The notes below the pieces were generated by a model. That model saw only the letters and a list, made by a program, of their open reading frames with translations. It ran no database searches and was not told the DNA's origin. 64,000 nucleotides of DNA from Archivesica marissinica (Eukaryota; Mollusca; Bivalvia; Venerida; Vesicomyidae). Position 1 is the first letter of the stretch, and every line of letters starts with the position of its first letter. Shown here one piece after another: positions 1-11,900 of the stretch. Made by a program: the position numbers and the translations under genes. The stretch spans positions 4,768,826 to 4,832,825 of the forward strand of contig CM026390.1 in assembly GCA_014843695.1 (NCBI GenBank). The letters are read 5' to 3'.

Positions 1-405
1 TGAATAGTGTACCTAGATAGTTAACATAATCTACAACTTCTAACGAGTGTCCATTATATAACGATATCTCTCGGGCAAATGTGAATTTTATTTTCATAAT
101 ATTAAATTCTAATCCCCAATGATTACAGTATGTATATAATAGATCAAGATTCTTCTGCAGATCTTCACGAGTATTTCCAATAATCTTGCAAATGTAACTC
201 TAGGTCTTCAATGAAAAGGGAGAACATTATTGGCGAAATTACATCCCATTGGCGCAAGCCCACTGTATACTGGACGGAATCGGAATGTGAATTCACATCT
301 AACACATGATGTTACTTTATCATATATCTCTAATAATACTTTACATTGTATGCCACATTTATACATTTTCAACCATAAAGATTGTCTGCAAATACTGTGT
401 TAAAT
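1..405 (-). mobile_element. Degraded LINE reverse-transcriptase fragment
   Basis: Read on the minus strand, this stretch gives a recognisable non-LTR reverse transcriptase in pieces. Around 405-285 it reads SLWLKMYKCGI, then a stretch typical of the region between RT blocks. Around 275-180 it reads VGLRQWDVISPIMFSLF and EDLEL, the RT block before the active site. Around 175-1 it reads TREDLQKNLDLLYTYCNHWG and, near the edge, YNGHSLEVVDYVNYLG, the usual thumb-side region. The pieces lie in different frames and the segment that should hold the catalytic (F/Y)xDD box is missing between EDLEL and TREDL, so this is a dead, internally deleted copy. It runs off the left edge of the window. It differs clearly in sequence from the LINE at the right end. 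The clade is not determined. Confidence 0.75.
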
Positions 406-1560
406 GAAGACTTTTAAATAATCAATGAACAGTAGCCATACAATGCCCTGTATGAGTGTATTCCCATTACTTGTGGTAGTGGTGGTTGTGTCCCCCTATA
501 AGTTTTTCATGCCAAATATTTTCGCGCCATTTTTCCAAAAAATATTTTCTTGTCATTTTGCGAAATATTATTTTCATTTTTTAAATATAATTTCAAACAA
601 AGTTGAATGTATATATTTTCGCATAACGTGGTAAATCTTCATGCATGTTTTCTTTCATATCGAGTTCAGTGTTTTTTGCATATATAAGCAGATATCAAAA
701 TGAGTGAATGTACGATAGTTAGGTGTTGGTTTATAAGTATGCATGTCGTCATAGAAGGACTCTGTTTGGATCCGATCGTAAGTGTCATGTGGACATGACT
801 CGTTCCTCAGCAAGCCGAAGCATGTTTTGGTGCACATAATATGGGTTTGTCTTCTCAGCGGCGTGCCTCCTCAGCCTCTCTTCAGTACTCCTACATACCA
901 CATACGTGCTCTTATTTATTCGGGATATATATTTGCTATACTCTTGTACGTTCGCTAATGACGAACCGCAGTTTGTCGCTACGCTGATGAATAACTGAAG
1001 GTTCGATACACGCTTTAATTAGGAGGAGCTACTCATTGGTGTGTGTCGCATTATCACTCCTCCATACCTATATGCACCAAGCATGGCGACAAACAAGCTC
1101 ATCGCCAACAAATCATAATACTACTTCTGATCCACCATTCTGGATACAATTCACCCTGTGTAGTAGATACGCCTTAATGAGGAGTTGAAAGGCGTACGAG
1201 AGAATTAGATTTTAGATTAGATTTAACACGAGGACATTGTCATTATATATGTTGCTTTATGTAAAATTATGTGCACACGTATCGACCGCTCAAACTTAAC
1301 ACTGCCAGTGCATCTTATAGACGGTAACGCACACGTTCATATATTATTAAGTGATTTATTCGTAGACGTATTACATAGGTGAATACCGCACCACAATACA
1401 AATAGTTCCGGTCAAAGTTATTCATCCTAGCAATTAGCACACATTGTGCAGTATGTTAGCCTTTTAATAGTTCTTGATTACTATTTTTGGTTGGTTTTTC
1501 ATCCTGTCGATATCGCACTGCCCACCTTTCGGCCTGATGCATCTACGTTAGGCTAGTGAA
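406..1560. other. No recognisable gene
   Basis: Low-complexity-free, AT-rich sequence. The open frames present are short (60-70 codons), have no recognisable domain and no clear splice context. I see nothing in it that I can name. A small segment near 980-1010 has a CTGATGA core but no hammerhead fold (see rejected items). Confidence 0.5.
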
Positions 1561-2966
1561 GGTCTCTATGCTTGCTTCTCCACCCTCATATGTATGATCA
1601 TAATGTCCATCTCTCGCTATGTCTGCTTCTCCCTCATGTGTAGGATCAGAATGTCTGACAGTCTCTATGTCTGCTTCTCCACCCTCATATGTATGATCAT
1701 AATGTCCATCTCTCGCTATGTCGGCTTCTCCGCCTTCATGTGTATGATCAGAATGTCTGACAGTCTCTATGTCTGCTTCTTCTCCTTCATGTGTATGATC
1801 AGAATGTCTGACAATCTCTATGTCTGCTTCTCCGCCTTCATGTGTATGCTCAGAATGTCTGACATCTCTATGCTGCTTCTCCCCTTCATTGTATGATCAG
1901 AATGTCTGACAGTCTCTATGTCTGCTTCTCCGCCTTCATGTGTATGATCAGAATGTCTGACAGTCTCTATGTCTGCTTCTCCACCTTCATGTGTATGATC
2001 AGAATGTCTGACAGTCTCTATGTCTGCTTCTCCACCTTCATGTGTATGATCAGAATGTCTGACAGTCTCTATGTCTGCTTCTCCGCCTTCATGTGTATGC
2101 TCAGAATGTCTGACACTCTCTATGTCTGCTTCTCCACCTTCATGTGTATGATCAGAATGTCTGACAGTCTCTATGTCTGCTTCTCCGCCTTCATGTGTAT
2201 GATCAGAATGTCTGACAGTCTCTATGTCTGCTTCTCCACCTTCATGTGTATGATCAGAATGTCTGACAGTCTCTATGTCTGCTTCTCCACCTTCATGTGT
2301 ATGATCAGAATGTCTGACAGTCTCTATGTCTGCTTCTCCGCCTTCATGTGTATGATCAGAATGTCTGACAGTCTCTATGCCTGCTTCTCCACCTTCATGT
2401 GTATGATCAGAATGTCTGACAGTCTCTATGTCTGCTTCTCCACCTTCATGTGTATGATCAGAATGTCTGACAGTCTCTATGTCTGCTTCTCCGCCTTCAT
2501 GTGTATGCTCAGAATGTCAGACACTCTCTATGTCTGCTTCTCCACCTTCATGTGTATGATCAGAATGTCTGACAGTCTCTATGTCTGATTCTCCGCCTTC
2601 ATGAGTATGATCAGAATGTCTGACAGTCTCTATGTCTGCTTCTCCACCTTCATGTGTATGATCAGAATGTCTGACAGTCTCTATGCCTGCTTCTCCACCT
2701 TCATGTGTATGATCAGAATGTCTGACAGTCTCTATGTCTGCTTCTCCACCTTCATGTGTATGATTATAATGTCTGACAGTCTCTATGTCTGCTTCTCCAC
2801 CTTCATGTGTATGATCATAATGTCTGACAGTCTCTATACCTGCTTCTCCGCCTTCATGTGTATGCTCAGAATGTCTGACACTCTCTATGCCTGCTTCTCC
2901 GCCTTCATGTGTATGATCAGAATGTCCATCAGTCTATATGTCTCTGCTTCTCCACCTTCCTGTGTA
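1561..2966. repeat. 51-bp minisatellite, about 27 units
   Basis: Tandem units whose consensus on the + strand is ATGTCTGACAGTCTCT, then ATGTCTGCTTCTCCACC, then TTCATGTGTATGATCAGA (51 bp in all). The first few units (1561-1900) are more diverged, with short deletions. The centre is nearly uniform apart from a few recurrent variants (CACC/CGCC, GATC/GCTC, ACAG/ACAC). Because 51 is a multiple of three, any frame lacking a stop in one unit stays open, giving long frames of a 17-residue repeat (MIRMSDSLYVCFSTFMC). I read these as by-products and not as genes: there is no non-repetitive coding flank. The array passes directly into the 23-bp array at about 2966. Confidence 0.95.
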
Positions 2967-5900
2967 TCTCAGGTGTATGAAGTGATGTATATAAGGTGAA
3001 GGAAGTGATGTATATCAGGGGAAGGAGGTGCTGTATACAAGGTGAAGGAAGTGGTGTATATAAGGTGAACGATGTGCGGTATATAAGGTGAAGGAAGTGC
3101 TATATATCAGGTAAAGGAAGTGCTGTATATAAGGTGAAGGAAGTGCTATATATCAGGTGAAGGAAGTGCTGTATATAAGGTGAAGGAAGTGCTATATATC
3201 AGATGAAGGAAGTGCTGTATATAAGGTGAATGAAGTGCTATATATCAGGTGATGGAAGTGCTATATATCAGGTGAAGGAAGTGGTATATATCGGGTGAAG
3301 GGAGTGCTGTATATAAGGTGAAGCAAGTGCTATATATCAGGTGAAGGAAGTGCTGTATATCAGGTGAAGGATGTGCTGTATATAAGGCGAAGGAAGTGCT
3401 GTATATAAGGTGAATGAAGTGCTCTATATAAGGTGAAGGAAGTGCTATATATCAGGTGAAGGAAGCGCTGTATATCAGGTGAAGGAAGTGCTGTATATAA
3501 GATGAAGGAAGTGCTGTATATAAGGTGAATGAAGTGCTGTATATAAGGTGAAGGAAGTGCTATATATCAGGTGAAGGAAGTGCTGTATATAAGGTGATGG
3601 AAGTGCTATATATAAGGTGAAGGAAGTGCTGTATATAAGGTGAAGGAAGTGCTATATATCAGATGAAGGAAGTGATGTATATCAGGGGAAGGAAGTGCTG
3701 TATATAAGGTGAAGGCAGTGATGTAAATAAGGTGAACGATGTGCGGTATATAAGGTGAAGGAAGTGCTATATATCAGGTGAAGGAAGTGCTGTATATAAG
3801 GTGAAGGATGTGCTATATATCAGATGACGGAAGTGCTGAATATAAGGTGAAGTAAGTGCTGAATATAAGGTGAAGTAAGTGCTATATATCAGGTGATGGA
3901 AGTGCTATATATCAGGTGAAGGAAGTGGTTTATATCGGGTGAAGGGAGTGCTGTATATAAGGTGAAGGAAGTGCTGTATATAAGGTGAAGGAAGTGCTGT
4001 ATGTAAGGTGAAGGGAGTGCTGTATACCAGGTGAAGGAAGTGCTGTATATAAGGTGAAGGAAGTGGTATATATCAGGCGAAGGAAGTGCTGTATATCAGG
4101 TGAAAGAAGTGCTGTATATAAGGTGAAGGAAGTGCTATATATATCAGGTGAAGGAAGTGCTGTATATAAGGTGAAGGAAGTGCTATATATCAGGTGAAGG
4201 GAGTGCTGTATATAAGGTGAAGGAAGTGATGTATATAAGGTGAAGGAAGTGGTATATATCAGGTGAAGGAAGTGCTGTATATAAGTTGAAGGAAGTGGTG
4301 TATATAAGGTGAATGAAGTGCTGTATATAAGGTGAAGCAAGTGCTATATATCAGGTGAAGGAAGTGCTGTATATCAGGTGAAGGAAGTGCTGTATATAAG
4401 GTGAAGGAAGTGCTGTATATAAGGTGAATGAAGTGCTGTATATAAGGTGAAGGAAGTGCTATATATCAGGTGAAGGAAGTGCTGTATATCATGTGAAGGA
4501 AGTGCTGTATATAAGGTGAAGGAAGTGCTGTATATAAGGTGAAGGAAGTGCTGTATATAAGGTGAAGGAAGTGCTGTATATATGTTGAAGGAAGTGCTGT
4601 ATATAAGGTGAATGAAGTGCTGTATATAAAGTGAAGGAAGTGATATATCAGGTGAAGGAAGTGCTGTATATCATGTGAAGGAAGTGCTGTATATAAGGTG
4701 AAGGAAGTGATGTATATAAGGTGAAGGAAGTGTTGTATATAAGGTGATGGAAGTGCTATATATCAGGTTAAGGAAGTGCTGTATATAAGGTGAAGGAAGT
4801 GCTATGTATCTGGTGAAGGAAGTGCTGTATATAAGGTGAAGGAAGTGCTATATATAAGGTGAAGGAAGTGCTGTATATAAGGTGAAGGAAGTGCTATATA
4901 TCTGGTGAAGGAAGTGCTGTATATAAGGTGAAGGAAGTGCTATATATAAGGTGAAGGAAGTGCTGTATATAAGGTGAAGGGAGTGCTGTATATCAGGTTA
5001 AGGAAGTGCTGTATATAAGGTGAAGGAAGTGCTGTATATAAGGTGAAGGAGGTGATATATATCAGATAAAGGAAGTGCTGTATATAAGGTGAAGGAAGTG
5101 CTATATATCAGGTGATGGAAGTGCTATATATCAGGTGAAGGGAGTGCTGTATATTAGGTGAAGGAAGTGCGGTATATAAGGTGAAGGAAGTGCTATATAT
5201 AAGGTGAAGGAAGTGCTGTATGAAAGGTGAAGGGAGTGCTGTATACCAGGTGAAGGAAGTGCTTTATATAAGGTGAAGGTAGTGCTGTATATAAGGTGAA
5301 GCAAGTGCTATATATCAGGTGAAGGAAGTGCTGTATATAAGGTGAATGAAGTGCTGTATATAAGGTGAAGGAAGTGCTATATATCAGTTGAAGGAAGTGC
5401 TGTATATCAGGTGAATGAAGTGCTGTATATAAGGTGAAGTAAGTGCTGTATATAAGGTGAAGGAAGTGCTGTATATAAGGTGAAGGAAGTGCTGTATATA
5501 AGGTGATGGAAGTGATATATATAAGGTGAAGGAAGTGCTGTATATAAGATGAAGGAAGTGCTATATATCAGATGAAGGAAGTGATTTATATCAGGGGAAG
5601 GAAGTGCTTAATATAATGTGAAGGAAGTGATGTAAATAAGGTGAACTATGTGCGGTATATAAGGTGAAGGAAGTGCTATATATCAGGTGACGGAAGTGCT
5701 GTATATAAGTTGAAGGAAGTGCTATATATCAGATGAAGGAAGTGTTGTATATAAGGTGAAGGAAGTGCTGTATATAAGGTGAAGTAAGTGCTGTATATAT
5801 GAGGTGAAGGAAGTGCTGTATATAAGGTGAAGGAAGTGCTGTATATAAGGTGATGGAAGTGCTATATATAAGGTGAAGGAAGTGCTGTATATAAGGTGAA

Positions 5901-8900
5901 GGAAGTGCTATATATCAGATGAAGGAAGTGATTTATATCAGGGGAAGGAAGTGCTTAATATAATGTGAAGGAAGTGATGTAAATAAGGTGAACAATGTGC
6001 GGTATATAAGGTGAAGGAAGTGCTATATATCAGGTGAAGGAAGTGCTGTATATAAGGTGAAGGAAGTGCTATATATCAGATGAAGGAAGTGTTTTATATA
6101 AGGTGAAGGAAGTGCTATATATCACGTGATGGAAGTGCTATATATCAGGTGAAGGAAGTGGTATATATTGGGTGAAGGGAGTGCTGTATATAAGGTGAAT
6201 GACGTGCTGTATATAAGGTGAAGGAAGTGCTGTATGTAAGGTGAAGGGAGTGCTGTATACCAGGTGAAGGAAGTGCTGTATATAAGGTGAGGGAAGTGGT
6301 ATATATCAGGCGAAGGAAGTGCTGTATATCAGGTGAAGGAAGTGCTGTATATAAGATGAAGGAATTGCTATATATATCAGGTGAAGGAAGTGCTGTATAT
6401 AAGGTGAAGGAAGTGCTATATATCAGGTGAAGGGAGTGCTGTATATAAGGTGAAGGAAGTGATGTATATAAGGTGAAGGAAGTGGTATATATCAGGTGAA
6501 GGAAGTGCTGTATATAAGTTGAAGGAAGTGCTGTATATAATGTGAATGAAGTGCTGTATATAAGGTGAAGGAAGTGCTATGTATCTGGTGAAGGAAGTGC
6601 TGTATATAAGGTGAAGGAAGTGCTATATATAAGGTGAAGGAAGTGCTGTATATAAGGTGAAGGAAGTGCTATGTATCTGGTGAAGGAAGTGCTGTATATA
6701 AGGTGAAGGAAGTGCTGTATATAAGGTGACGGGAGTGCTGTATATCAGGTTAAGGAAGTGCTGTATATAAGGTGAAGGAAGTGCTGTATATAAGGTGAAG
6801 GAAGTGCTATATATCAGATAAAGGAAGTGCTGTATAAAAGGTGAAGGAAGTGCTATATATCAGGTGATGGAAGTGCTATATATCAGGTGAAGGGAGTGCT
6901 GTATATTAGGTGAAGGAAATGCGGTATATAAGGTGAAGGAAGTGCTATATATAAGGTGAAGGAAGTGCTGTATGTAAGGTGAAGGGAGTGCTGTATACCA
7001 GGTGAAGGAAGTGCTGTATATAAGGTGAAGGAAGTGCTGTATATAAGGTGAAGCAAGTGCTATATATCAGGTGAAGGAACTGCTGTATATCAGGTGAAGG
7101 AAGTGCCGTATATAAGGTGAAGGAAGTGCTGTATATAAGGTGAAGGAAGTGCTGTTTATAAGGTGAATGAAATGCTGTATATAAGGTGAAGGAAGTGCTA
7201 TATATCAGTTGAAGGAAGTGCTGTATATCAGGTGAAGGAAGTGCTGTATATAAGGTGAAGGAAGTGCTGTATATAAGGTGAAGGAAGTGATGTATATAAG
7301 GTGAAGGAAGTGCTGTATATAAGGTGATGGAAGTGTTATATATAAGGTGAAGGAAGTGCTGTATATAAAGTGAAGGAAGTGCTATATATCAGATGAAGTA
7401 AGTGATTTATATCAGGGGAAGGAAGTGCTGTATATAAGGTGAAGGAAGTGATGTAAATAAGGTGAACGATGTGCGGTATATAAGATGAAGGAAGTGCTAT
7501 ATATCAGGTGAAGGAAGTGCTGTATATAAGTTGAAGGAAGTGCTATATATCAGATGAAGGAAGTGTTGTATATAAGGTGAAGGAAGTGCTATATATCACG
7601 TGATGGAAGTGCTATATATCAGGTGAAGGAAGTGGTATATATCGGTTGAAGGGAGTGCTGTATATAAGGTGAAGGAAGTGCTGTATATAAGGTGAAGGAA
7701 GTGTTGTATGTAAGGTGAAGGGAGTGCTGTATACCAGGTGAAGGAAGTGCTGTATATAAGGTGAAGGAAGTGGTATATATCAGGCGAAGGAAGTGCTGTA
7801 TATCAGGTGAAGGAAGTTCTGTATATAAGGTGAAGGAAGTGCTATATATATCAGGTGAAGGAAGTGCTGTATATAAGGGGAAGGAAGTGCTATATATCAG
7901 GTGAAGGGAGTGCTGTATATAAGGTGAAGGAAGTGCTGTATATAAGGTGAAGGAAGTGCTATGTATCTGGTGAAGGAAGTGCTGTATATAAGGTGAAGGA
8001 AGTGCTGTATATAAGGTGACGGGAGTGCTGTATATCAGGTTAAGGAAGTGCTGTATATAAGGTGAAGGAAGTGCTGTATATAAGGTGAAGGAAGTGCTAT
8101 ATATCAGATAAAGGAAGTGCTGTATAAAAGGTGAAGGAAGTGCTATATATCAGGTGATGGAAGTGCTATATATCAGGTGAAGGGAGTGCTGTATATTAGG
8201 TGAAGGAAATGCGGTATATAAGGTGAAGGAAGTGCTATATATAAGGTGAAGGAAGTGCTGTATGTAAGGTGAAGGGAGTGCTGTATACCAGGTGAAGGAA
8301 GTGCTGTATATAAGGTGAAGGAAGTGCTGTATATAAGGTGAAGCAAGTGCTATATATCAGGTGAAGGAACTGCTGTATATCAGGTGAAGGAAGTGCGTAT
8401 ATAAGGTGAAGGAAGTGCTGTATATAAGGTGAAGGAAGTGCTGTTTATAAGGTGAATGAAGTGCTGTATATAAGGTGAAGGAAGTGCTATATATCAGTTG
8501 AAGGAAGTGCTGTATATCAGGTGAAGGAAGTGCTGTATATAAGGTGAAGGAAGTGCTGTATATAAGGTGAAGGAAGTGATGTATATAAGGTGAAGGAAGT
8601 GCTGTATATAAGGTGATGGAAGTGTTATATATAAGGTGAAGGAAGTGCTGTATATAAAGTGAAGGAAGTGCTATATATCAGATGAAGTAAGTGATTTATA
8701 TCAGGGGAAGGAAGTGCTGTATATAAGGTGAAGGAAGTGATGTAAATAAGGTGAACGATGTGCGGTATATAAGATGAAGGAAGTGCTATATATCAGGTGA
8801 AGGAAGTGCTGTATATAAGGTGAAGGAAGTGCTATATATCAGATGAAGGAAGTGTTGTATATAAGGTGAAGGAAGTGCTATATATCACGTGATGGAAGTG

Positions 8901-11900
8901 CTATATATCAGGTGAAGGAAGTGGTATATATCGGTTGAAGGGAGTGCTGTATATAAGGTGAAGGAAGTGCTGTATATAAGGTGAAGGAAGTGGTGTATGT
9001 AAGGTGAAGGGAGTGCTGTATACCAGGTGAAGGAAGTGCTGTATATAAGGTGAAGGAAGTGGTATATATCAGGCGAAGGAAGTGCTGTATATCAGGTGAA
9101 GGAAGTTCTGTATATAAGGTGAAGGAAGTGCTATATATCAGGTGAAGGAAGTGCTGTATATAAGGTGAAGGAAGTGCTGTATATAAGGTGAAGGAAGTGC
9201 TGTATATAAGGTGAAGGAAGTGCTATGTATCTGGTGAAGGAAGTGCTGTATATAAGGTGAAGGAAGTGCTGTATATAAGGTGACGGGAGTGCTGTATATC
9301 AGGTTAAGGAAGTGCTGTATATAAGGTGAAGGAAGTGCTGTATATAAGGTGAAGGAAGTGCTATATATCAGATAAAGGAAGTGCTGTATAAAAGGTGAAG
9401 GAAGTGCTATATATCAGGTGATGGAAGTGCTATATATCAGGTGAAGGGAGTGCTGTATATTAGGTGAAGGAAATGCGGTATATAAGGTGAAGGAAGTGCT
9501 ATATATAAGGTGAAGGAAGTGCTGTATGTAAGGTGAAGGGAGTGCTGTATACCAGGTGAAGGAAGTGCTGTATATAAGGTGAAGGAAGTGCTGTATATAA
9601 GGTGAAGCAAGTGCTATATATCAGGTGAAGGAAGTGCTGTATATCAGGTGAAGGAAGTGCTGTATATAAGGTGAAGGAAGTGCTGTATATAAGGTGAAGG
9701 AAGTGCTGTTTATAAGGTGAATGAAGTGCTGTATATAAGGTGAAGGAAGTGCTATATATCAGTTGAAGGAAGTGCTGTATATCAGGTGAAGGAAGTGCTG
9801 TATATAAGGTGAAGGAAGTGCTGTATATAAGGTGAAGGAAGTGATGTATATAAGGTGAAGGAAGTGCTGTATATAAGGTGATGGAAGTGTTATATATAAG
9901 GTGAAGGAAGTGCTGTATATAAAGTGAAGGAAGTGCTATATATCAGATGAAGTAAGTGATTTATATCAGGGGAAGGAAGTGCTGTATATAAGGTGAAGGA
10001 AGTGATGTAAATAAGGTGAACGATGTGCGGTATATAAGATGAAGGAAGTGCTATATATCAGGTGAAGGAAGTGCTGTATATAAGTTGAAGGAAGTGCTAT
10101 ATATCAGATGAAGGAAGTGTTGTATATAAGGTGAAGGAAGTGCTATATATCACGTGATGGAAGTGCTATATATCAGGTGAAGGAAGTGGTATATATCGGT
10201 TGAAGGGAGTGCTGTATATAAGGTGAAGGAAGTGCTGTATATAAGGTGAAGGAAGTGTTGTATGTAAGGTGAAGGGAGTGCTGTATACCAGGTGAAGGAA
10301 GTGCTGTATATAAGGTGAAGGAAGTGGTATATATCAGGCGAAGGAAGTGCTGTATATCAGGTGAAGGAAGTTCTGTATATAAGGTGAAGGAAGTGCTATA
10401 TATATCAGGTGAAGGAAGTGCTGTATATAAGGTGAAGGAAGTGCTATATATCAGGTGAAGGGAGTGCTGTATATAAGGTGAAGGAAGTGATGTATATAAG
10501 GTGAAGGAAGTGGTATATATCAGGTGAAGGAAGTGCTGTATATAAGGTGAAGGAAGTGGTATATATCAGGCGAAGGAAGTGCTGTATATCAGGTGAAGGA
10601 AGTGCTGTATATAAGGTGAAGGAAGTGCTATATATATCAGGTGAAGGAGGTGCTGTATATAAGGTGAAGGAAGTGCTATATATCAGGTGAAGGGAGTGCT
10701 GTATATAAGGTGAAGGAAGTGATGTATATAAGGTGAAGGAAGTGGTATATATCAGGTGAATGAAGTGCTGTATATAAGTTGAAGGAAGTGCTGTATATAA
10801 TGTGAATGAAGTGCTGTATATAAGGTGAAGGAAGTGCTATGTATCTGGTGAAGGAAGTGCTGTATATAAGGTGAAGGAAGTGCTATATATAAGGTGAAGG
10901 AAGTGCTGTATATAAGGTGAAGGAAGTGCTATGTATCTGGTGAAGGAAGTGCTGTATATAAGGTGAAGGAAGTGCTGTATATAAGGTGAAGGGAGTGCTG
11001 TATATCAGGTTAAGGAAGTGCTGTATATAAGGTGAAGGAAGTGCTGTATATAAGGTGAAGGAAGTGCTATATATCAGATAAAGGAAGTGCTGTATAAAAG
11101 GTGAAGGAAGTGCTATATATCAGGTGATGGAAGTGCTATATATCAGGTGAAGGGAGTGCTGTATATTAGGTGAAGGAAGTGCGGTATATAAGGTGAAGGA
11201 AGTGCTATATATAAGGTGAAGGAAGTGCTGTATGTAAGGTGAAGGGAGTGCTGTATACCAGGTGAAGGAAGTGCTGTATATAAGGTGAAGGAAGTGCTGT
11301 ATATAAGGTGAAGCAAGTGTTATATATCAGGTGAAGGAAGTGCTGTATATCAGGTGAAGGAAGTGCTGTATATAAGGTGAAGGAAGTGCTGTATATAAGG
11401 TGAAGGAAGTGCTGTTTATAAGGTGAATGAAGTGCTGTATATAAGGTGAAGGAAGTGCTATATATCAGTTGAAGGAAGTGCTGTATATCAAGTGAAGGAA
11501 GTGCTGTATATAAGGTGAAGGAAGTGCTGTATATAAGGTGAAGGAAGTGATGTATATAAGGTGAAGGAAGTGCTGTATATAAGGTGATGGAAGTGTTATA
11601 TATAAGGTGAAGGAAGTGCTGTATATAAGGTGAAGGAAGTGCTATATATCAGATGAAGTAAGTGATTTATATCAGGGGAAGGAAGTGCTGTATATAAGGT
11701 GAAGAAAGTGATGTAAATAAGGTGAACGATGTGCGGTATATAAGATGAAGGAAGTGCTATATATCAGGTGAAGGAAGTGCTGTATATAAGGTGAAGGAAG
11801 TGCTATATATCAGATGAAGGAAGTGTTGTATATAAGGTGAAGGAAGTGCTGTTTATAAGGTGAATGAAGTGCTGTATATAAGGTGAAGGAAGTGCTATAT

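Noticed and set aside
978..1012. Possible hammerhead ribozyme core (CTGATGA) in an otherwise unexplained region.
   Set aside because: The GAAA of the conserved core is absent and I could not form stems II and III.
1594..2999. Open frames of 100, 231 and 132 codons with a 17-residue repeat.
   Set aside because: The 51-bp unit is divisible by three, so an open frame persists automatically. There is no unique coding flank, splice context or recognisable fold.
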